A program made the position numbers and the translations under genes. This document shows positions 47,101 to 52,159 of a DNA stretch of 52,159 bases, piece by piece. Within the stretch, counting starts at the first letter, position 1; each line of letters begins with the position of its first letter. The DNA comes from Mesostigma viride (taxonomy: Eukaryota > Streptophyta > Mesostigmatophyceae > Mesostigmatales > Mesostigmataceae). The notes under the pieces were generated by a model, which did not search any database, was not told the origin of the DNA, and saw nothing but the letters and a program-made list of their open reading frames with translations. The stretch covers positions 1 through 52,159 of the forward strand of contig RPFO01000475.1 in NCBI GenBank assembly GCA_009746045.1. Direction: 5' to 3'.

Positions 47101-48895
47101 ACCCTTATATGTTGGGTGTGTTGTGTGAATGTTGGGTATGTGTGTTGGGGCGTGTGTGTTGGGTGTGTGTGTTGGGTGCATTCATGAAGGTGCGGGGGCG
47201 TGTAGGGTGTGTGCAAAGTGTCTTGTGTGTTGATGTTGGGTGTGGGGGGGGGGAGGTACATGTGTGTTGTGTGTGTGACTTAGTAGGTGTGTTGTGTGTG
47301 TGACTTAGGTGTGTGTGTTGTTTGTGTTGGATATGTGTTGTGTGTGTGTGTGTTGTGTGTGTGTAGGGTGTCTTGTGTGTTGGTTTCTTGTTTTTAGTAG
47401 GTGTTGGGTGTGTGTATGTCGGGTGCAAACATAGTGTGTGTGTGTGTGTGTTCGGTATGTGTGTTGGGTGTCTTGTGTGTGTGTGTTCGGTATGTGTGTT
47501 GAGGCGTGTGTGTGTGCTCTGTGTATGTATGTTGTGTGTGTGTGTTGGGGCGTGTGCGTGTGTGTGTTGTGTGCATGTTAATTGTCATGTATTGGTGTTG
47601 AGTGTGAGGGGGGGATGGACGTGTGTGTTGTGTGTGACTTAGGTGTGTTATGTGTGTGTTGTGTGTGACTTAAGTGTGTAGTGTGTGTGTTGTGTGTGTT
47701 GGATGTGTGGTGTGGGTGTGGGTGTGGGTGTGTGGGTGGGTGGGGGGGGGCCAAGTGTCTTGTGTGTTGGTATTGGGTTTGTGTGGGGGGGTGTACGTGT
47801 GTGTTGTGTGTGACTTAGGTGTGTTTTGTGTGTGTTGTGTGTGATCGACCTAGGTGTGTGTTGCGTGTGTGTGTTGGGTGTACATGTGTTCATAAAGGGT
47901 GTGGGTGTGTGTAGGGTGTGTGCAAAGTGTCTTGTGTGTTGGTGTTGGGTGTGGGGGGGGGGAAAGTACGTGTGTGTTGTGTGTGTGACTTAGGTGTGTT
48001 GTGTGTGTGTTGTTTGCATGTTATTGTTGGTGTTGTGGGGGGGGGGGATGTACGTGTACGTGTGTTGTGTGTTGGTGTCTTATTTTTAGGTGTTGGTGTG
48101 TGTGTCGTGGGTGCAAACATTGTGTGTGTGTGTGTGTTGGGTGTGTGTTGGGTGTCTTGTGTGTTTGGTGTTTTTGGTAGGTGTTGTGTGTGCGTGTTTT
48201 CGGTATGTGTGTTGGGTGTCTTGTGTGTGTGTGGTATGTGTTTGGGTGTTGTTGTGTGTGCAGTGTTGGGGCATGTGTGTGTGTGTTGGGGCATGTGTGT
48301 GTGTTGTGGCATGTTAATTGTCATGTGTTGGTGTTGTGTGTGGGGGGGGGGGGATGTACGTGTGTGTTGTGTGTTACTTAGGTGTGTTATGTGTGTGTTG
48401 GGTGTGGGTGTCGTGGGCCGACCGGTGCAAACATTGTGTGTGTGTGTGTGTGTTGGGTGTGTGTTGGGTGTCTTGTGTGTTGGTGTCTTGTTTTTAGTAG
48501 GTGTTGTGTGTGCGTGTTTTCGGTATGTGTGTTGGGTGTCTTTTGTGTGTGTGGTGTGTGTTTGGGTGTTGTTGTGTGTGCAGTGTTGGGGCATGTGTGT
48601 GTGTGTTGGGGCATGTGTGTGTGTGTGTTGGGGCATGTGTGTCAGTGTGTGTGTTGTGGCCTGTTAATTGTCATGTGTTGGTGTTGTGTGTGGGGGGGCG
48701 GGATGTACCTATGTGTTGTGTGTTATAACAACTATACTTAGGTGTGTTATGTGTGTGTTGCGTGTGTGTGTTGGGTGTGTGTTGCATGGCTGTCTTGTGT
48801 GTTGGTGTCTTGTTTTTAGGTGTTGGTGTGTGTCTTGGGTGCAAACATAGTGTGTGTGTGTGTTGGGTGTGTTGTTCGTGTGTGTATGAAAATAT
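47101..48895. repeat. TG-rich degenerate satellite tract, 1.8 kb
   Basis: Nearly pure G+T plus strand of TGTGTGTTGGG-like words, with longer-range repeats (TTGGTGTCTTGTTTTTAG, GGTGCAAACATTGTGTG, GCATGTTAATTGTCATGTG, GGGG runs) recurring every 150-400 bp. Open frames on both strands are consequences of the composition. Confidence 0.95.
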
Positions 48896-49004
48896 AGAAA
48901 ATTGTTATATTTGACGATAGTCATAGTGTACTACTAAAAACTTGTACATACATATGCTGGAATGATTTTCTTTTTACTATTTCATTCACTATTGCTTATT
49001 TCTT

Positions 49005-52000
49005 CACACATGTACATGCACGCAAGGGGCGGCTGCACATACACGTACACACACCGCGCACGCAAGGGGCGGCTGCACACACACGTACATCCACCGCGCA
49101 CGCAAGGGGCAACTGCACACACACGTACATACACCGCGCACGCAAGGGGCGAGTGCGCACACACGTACATACACCGCGCACGCAAGGGGCGGCTGCACAC
49201 ACACGTACACACACCATGCACGCAAGGGCCGGCTGCACTCACATGTACATACACCATGCACGCAAGGGGCGGCTGCACACACACGTACACACACCATGCA
49301 CGCAAGGGCCGGCTGCACTCACATGTACATCCACCGCGCACGCAAGGGCCGGCTGCACACACACGTACATACACCGCGCACGCAAGGGGCAACTGCACAC
49401 ACATGTACATACACCGCGCAACCACGGGGCGGCTGCACACACACGTACATACACCGCGCACGCAAGGGGCGGCTGCACACATACGTACCTACACCGCGCA
49501 CGCAAGGGGCGACTGCACACACATGTACATCCACCGCGCACGCAAGGGCCGGCTGCACACACACGTACACACACCATGCACGCAAGGGCCGGCTGCACAC
49601 ACACGTACATACACCGCGCACGCAAGGGGCGGCTGCACACACACGTACCTACACCGCGCACGCAAGGGGCGGCTGCACACACACGTACACACACCATGCA
49701 CGCAAGGAGCGACTTCACGCACAGGTACACACACCATGCACGCAAGGTTCGGCTGCACACACATGTACATCCACCGCGCACGCAAGGGGCGAGTGCAAAC
49801 ACATGTACATACACCGCGCACGCAAGGGGCAACTGCCCACACATGTACATCCACCGCGCACGCAAGGGCCGGCTGCACTCACATGTACACACACCGCGCA
49901 CGCAAGGGCCGGCTGCACACACACGTACATACACCGCGCACGCAAGGGGCAACTGCACACACACGTACACACCATGCACGCAAGGGGCTGCTGCACACAC
50001 ACTTACACTCACCATGCACGCGAGGGGCGGCTGCACACACACGTACACACACCGCGCACGCAAGGGACGGCTGCACACACACGTACATACACCGCGCACG
50101 CAAGGGGCGGCTGCACTTACATGTACACACACCACGCACGCAAGGGGCGGCTGCACACACACGTACATACACCGCGCACGCAAGGACCGGCTCCACTCAC
50201 ATGTACATCCACCGCGCAACCACGGGGCGGCTGCACACACACGTACATACACCGCCACGCAAGGGGCTGCTGCACACACACTTACACACAAAATGCACGC
50301 TTGGGGCGACGGCACTCACATGTACATACACCGCTCACGAAAGGGGTGGCTGCACACACACGTACATCCACCGCGCACGCAAGGGGCGGCTGCACACACA
50401 CATACATACATGCACCATGCACGCAAGGGGCGAGTGCACACACATGTACATACACCGCGCACGCTTGGGGCGGCTGCACACACACGTACCTACACCGCGC
50501 ACGCAAGGGGCGGCTGCACACACACTTACACACAAAATGCACGCTTGGGGCGACGGCACTCACATGTACACACACCGCGCACGCAAGGGGCTGCTGCACA
50601 CACACGTACACACACCATGCACGCAATTGCCGGCATGCACACACACGTACATCCACCGCGCACGCAAGGGGCAACTGCACACACATGTACACACACCGCG
50701 CACGCTTGGGGCGGCTGCACACACACGTACCTACACCGCGCACGCAAGGGGCGGCTGCACACACATGTACACACACCGCGCACGCAAGGGGCGGCTGCAC
50801 ACACACGTACACACACCATGCACGCAATTGCCGGCATGCACACACACGTACATCCACCGCGCACGCAAGGGGCAACTGCACACACACGTACACACACCGC
50901 GCACGCTTGGGGCAGCTGCACTCACATGTACACACACCGCGCACGCTTGGGGCGGCTGCACACACACGTACCTACACCGCGCACGCAAGGGGCGGCTGCA
51001 CACACACGTACATACACCGCGCACGCAAGGGGCGGCTGCACACATACGTACACACACCGCGCACGCAAGGGGCGGCTGCACACACACGTACATACACCAT
51101 GCACGCAAGGGGCTGCACACACACTTACACACACCATGCACGCAAGGGCCGGCATGCACACACACTGGCATACACCGCGCACGCAAGGGGCGGCTGCACA
51201 CACGTACATACACCGCGCACGCAAGGGGCGAGTGCACACACACGTACACACACCGCGCACGAAAGGGGCGGCTGCACACACACGTACACACACCATGCAT
51301 GCAATTGCCGGCATGCACACACACGTACATCCACTGCGCACGCAAGGGGCAACTGCACACACATGTACACACGCTCGGGGCGGCTGCACACACACTTACA
51401 CACACATGCACGCAAGGGCCGGCATGCACACACACTGGCATACACCGCGCACGCAAGGGGCGGCTGCACCCACATGTACATACACCATGCACGCAAGGAC
51501 AAGGATTCACACACACGTACACACACCGCGCACGCAAGGGGCGGCTGCACACAAACGTACACACCGCGCACGCAAGGGACGGCTGCACACACACGTACAT
51601 ACACCGCGCACGCAAGGGGCGGCTGCACTTACATGTACACACACCACGCACGCAAGGGCGGCTGCACACACACGTACATACACCGCGCACGCAAGGACCG
51701 GCTCCACTCACATGTACATCCACCGCGCAACCACGGGGCGGCTGCACACACACGTACATACACCGCGCACGCAAGGGGCTGCTGCACACACACTTACACA
51801 AAATGCACGCTTGGGGCGACGGCACTCACATGTACATACACCGCTCACGAAAGGGGTGGCTGCACACACACGTACATCCACCGCGCACGCAAGGGGCGGC
51901 TGCACACACACATACTACATGCACCATGCACGCAAGGGGCGAGTGCACACACATGTACATACACCGCGCACGCTTGGGGCGGCTGCACACACACGTACTA

Positions 52001-52159
52001 CACCGCGCACGCAAGGGGCGGCTGCACACACACTTACACACAATGCACGCTTGGGGCGACTGCACACACACGTACACACACCGCGCACGCAAGGGGCTGC
52101 TGCACACACACGTACACACACCATGCACGCAATTGCCGGCATGCACACACACGTACATC
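49005..52159. repeat. 40-bp minisatellite running past the window end
   Basis: About 79 units of CGCAAGGGGCGGCTGCACAC + ACACGTACATACACCGCGCA with point variants. Larger blocks (for example 50280-50560 and 51800-52060) are near-duplicates, so higher-order units of several hundred bases exist. Overlapping open frames in the minus direction reflect a 40-bp period that changes frame every unit and lacks stops. They are not genes. Confidence 0.97.

Noticed and set aside
47105-48924. Thr/His-rich and Cys/Val-rich frames
   Set aside because: Composition artefact of the TG-rich tract; both strands are open equally.
48982-52158. Cys-rich frames of 70-360 codons (VCTCVCSRPLRARC)
   Set aside because: Minus-strand reading of the 40-bp repeat, which cycles through all frames without stops. 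The Cys pattern is a by-product of GTGTGTG and GCAGCC words.

Overview
This is a repeat-dominated nuclear window from a eukaryote that has, or had, a green-type plastid. GT-AG introns with matching phases join exons on both strands. A decayed plastid rpoB fragment sits at 18.36-18.78 kb. There are LINE-type retroelements, F-box and MYND-finger genes, and one interstitial plant-type telomere-like motif (AAACCCTAAACCCC). I tentatively favour a streptophyte or other green alga with a large genome (a charophyte such as Chara is one candidate). That is inference; I cannot search a database.

Layout. 0-2.1 kb: mostly featureless, with one possible minus-strand exon. 2.1-6.3 kb: retroelement cluster with a pentanucleotide array, an ORF1-only LINE-like element, 3' ends of an ORF2-bearing partner in opposite orientation, and a 957-bp element with 89-bp terminal inverted repeats. 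6.85-17.3 kb: one large minus-strand gene of at least five exons. Its introns hold arrays of a palindrome-bearing minisatellite and a 4.4-kb GGACAA hexamer array. 17.3-18.8 kb: 79-bp tandem repeats and the plastid fragment. 19.0-29.3 kb: compact, one-directional minus-strand cluster of eight short genes (three with N-terminal C-C-C-H zinc-binding modules, one Cys/acid-rich protein, one 205-aa unknown, two paralogous MYND-finger proteins and one F-box-like protein) plus a small lysine-rich protein. Within it are a 209-bp tandem array and a foldback element. 29.86-41.6 kb: GGGA repeats, a ~9.9-kb 28/29-bp minisatellite, and a composite array of ~250-bp segments. 41.6-43.5 kb: GC-rich hairpins and a ~60-bp palindrome array. 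43.6-46.75 kb: plus-strand multi-exon gene with the conserved features of a DDE/RNase H-like transposase family. 47.1-48.9 kb: TG-rich tract. 49.0 kb to the end: 40-bp minisatellite running off the window.

Two themes tie the window together. First, the 14-bp palindrome CCAACGGCCGTTGG or a close variant occurs about 65 times, in several unrelated repeat units, in introns and just upstream of gene starts. It is two head-to-head copies of CCAACGG, which resembles the plant MSA/MYB3R element. Second, six coding regions have exactly one frame break each. All six are repaired by one extra base in a G (or C) run, and intron phases independently show that the affected exons are one base short. This is either systematic homopolymer undercounting in the assembly or, less likely, a biological slippage mechanism.
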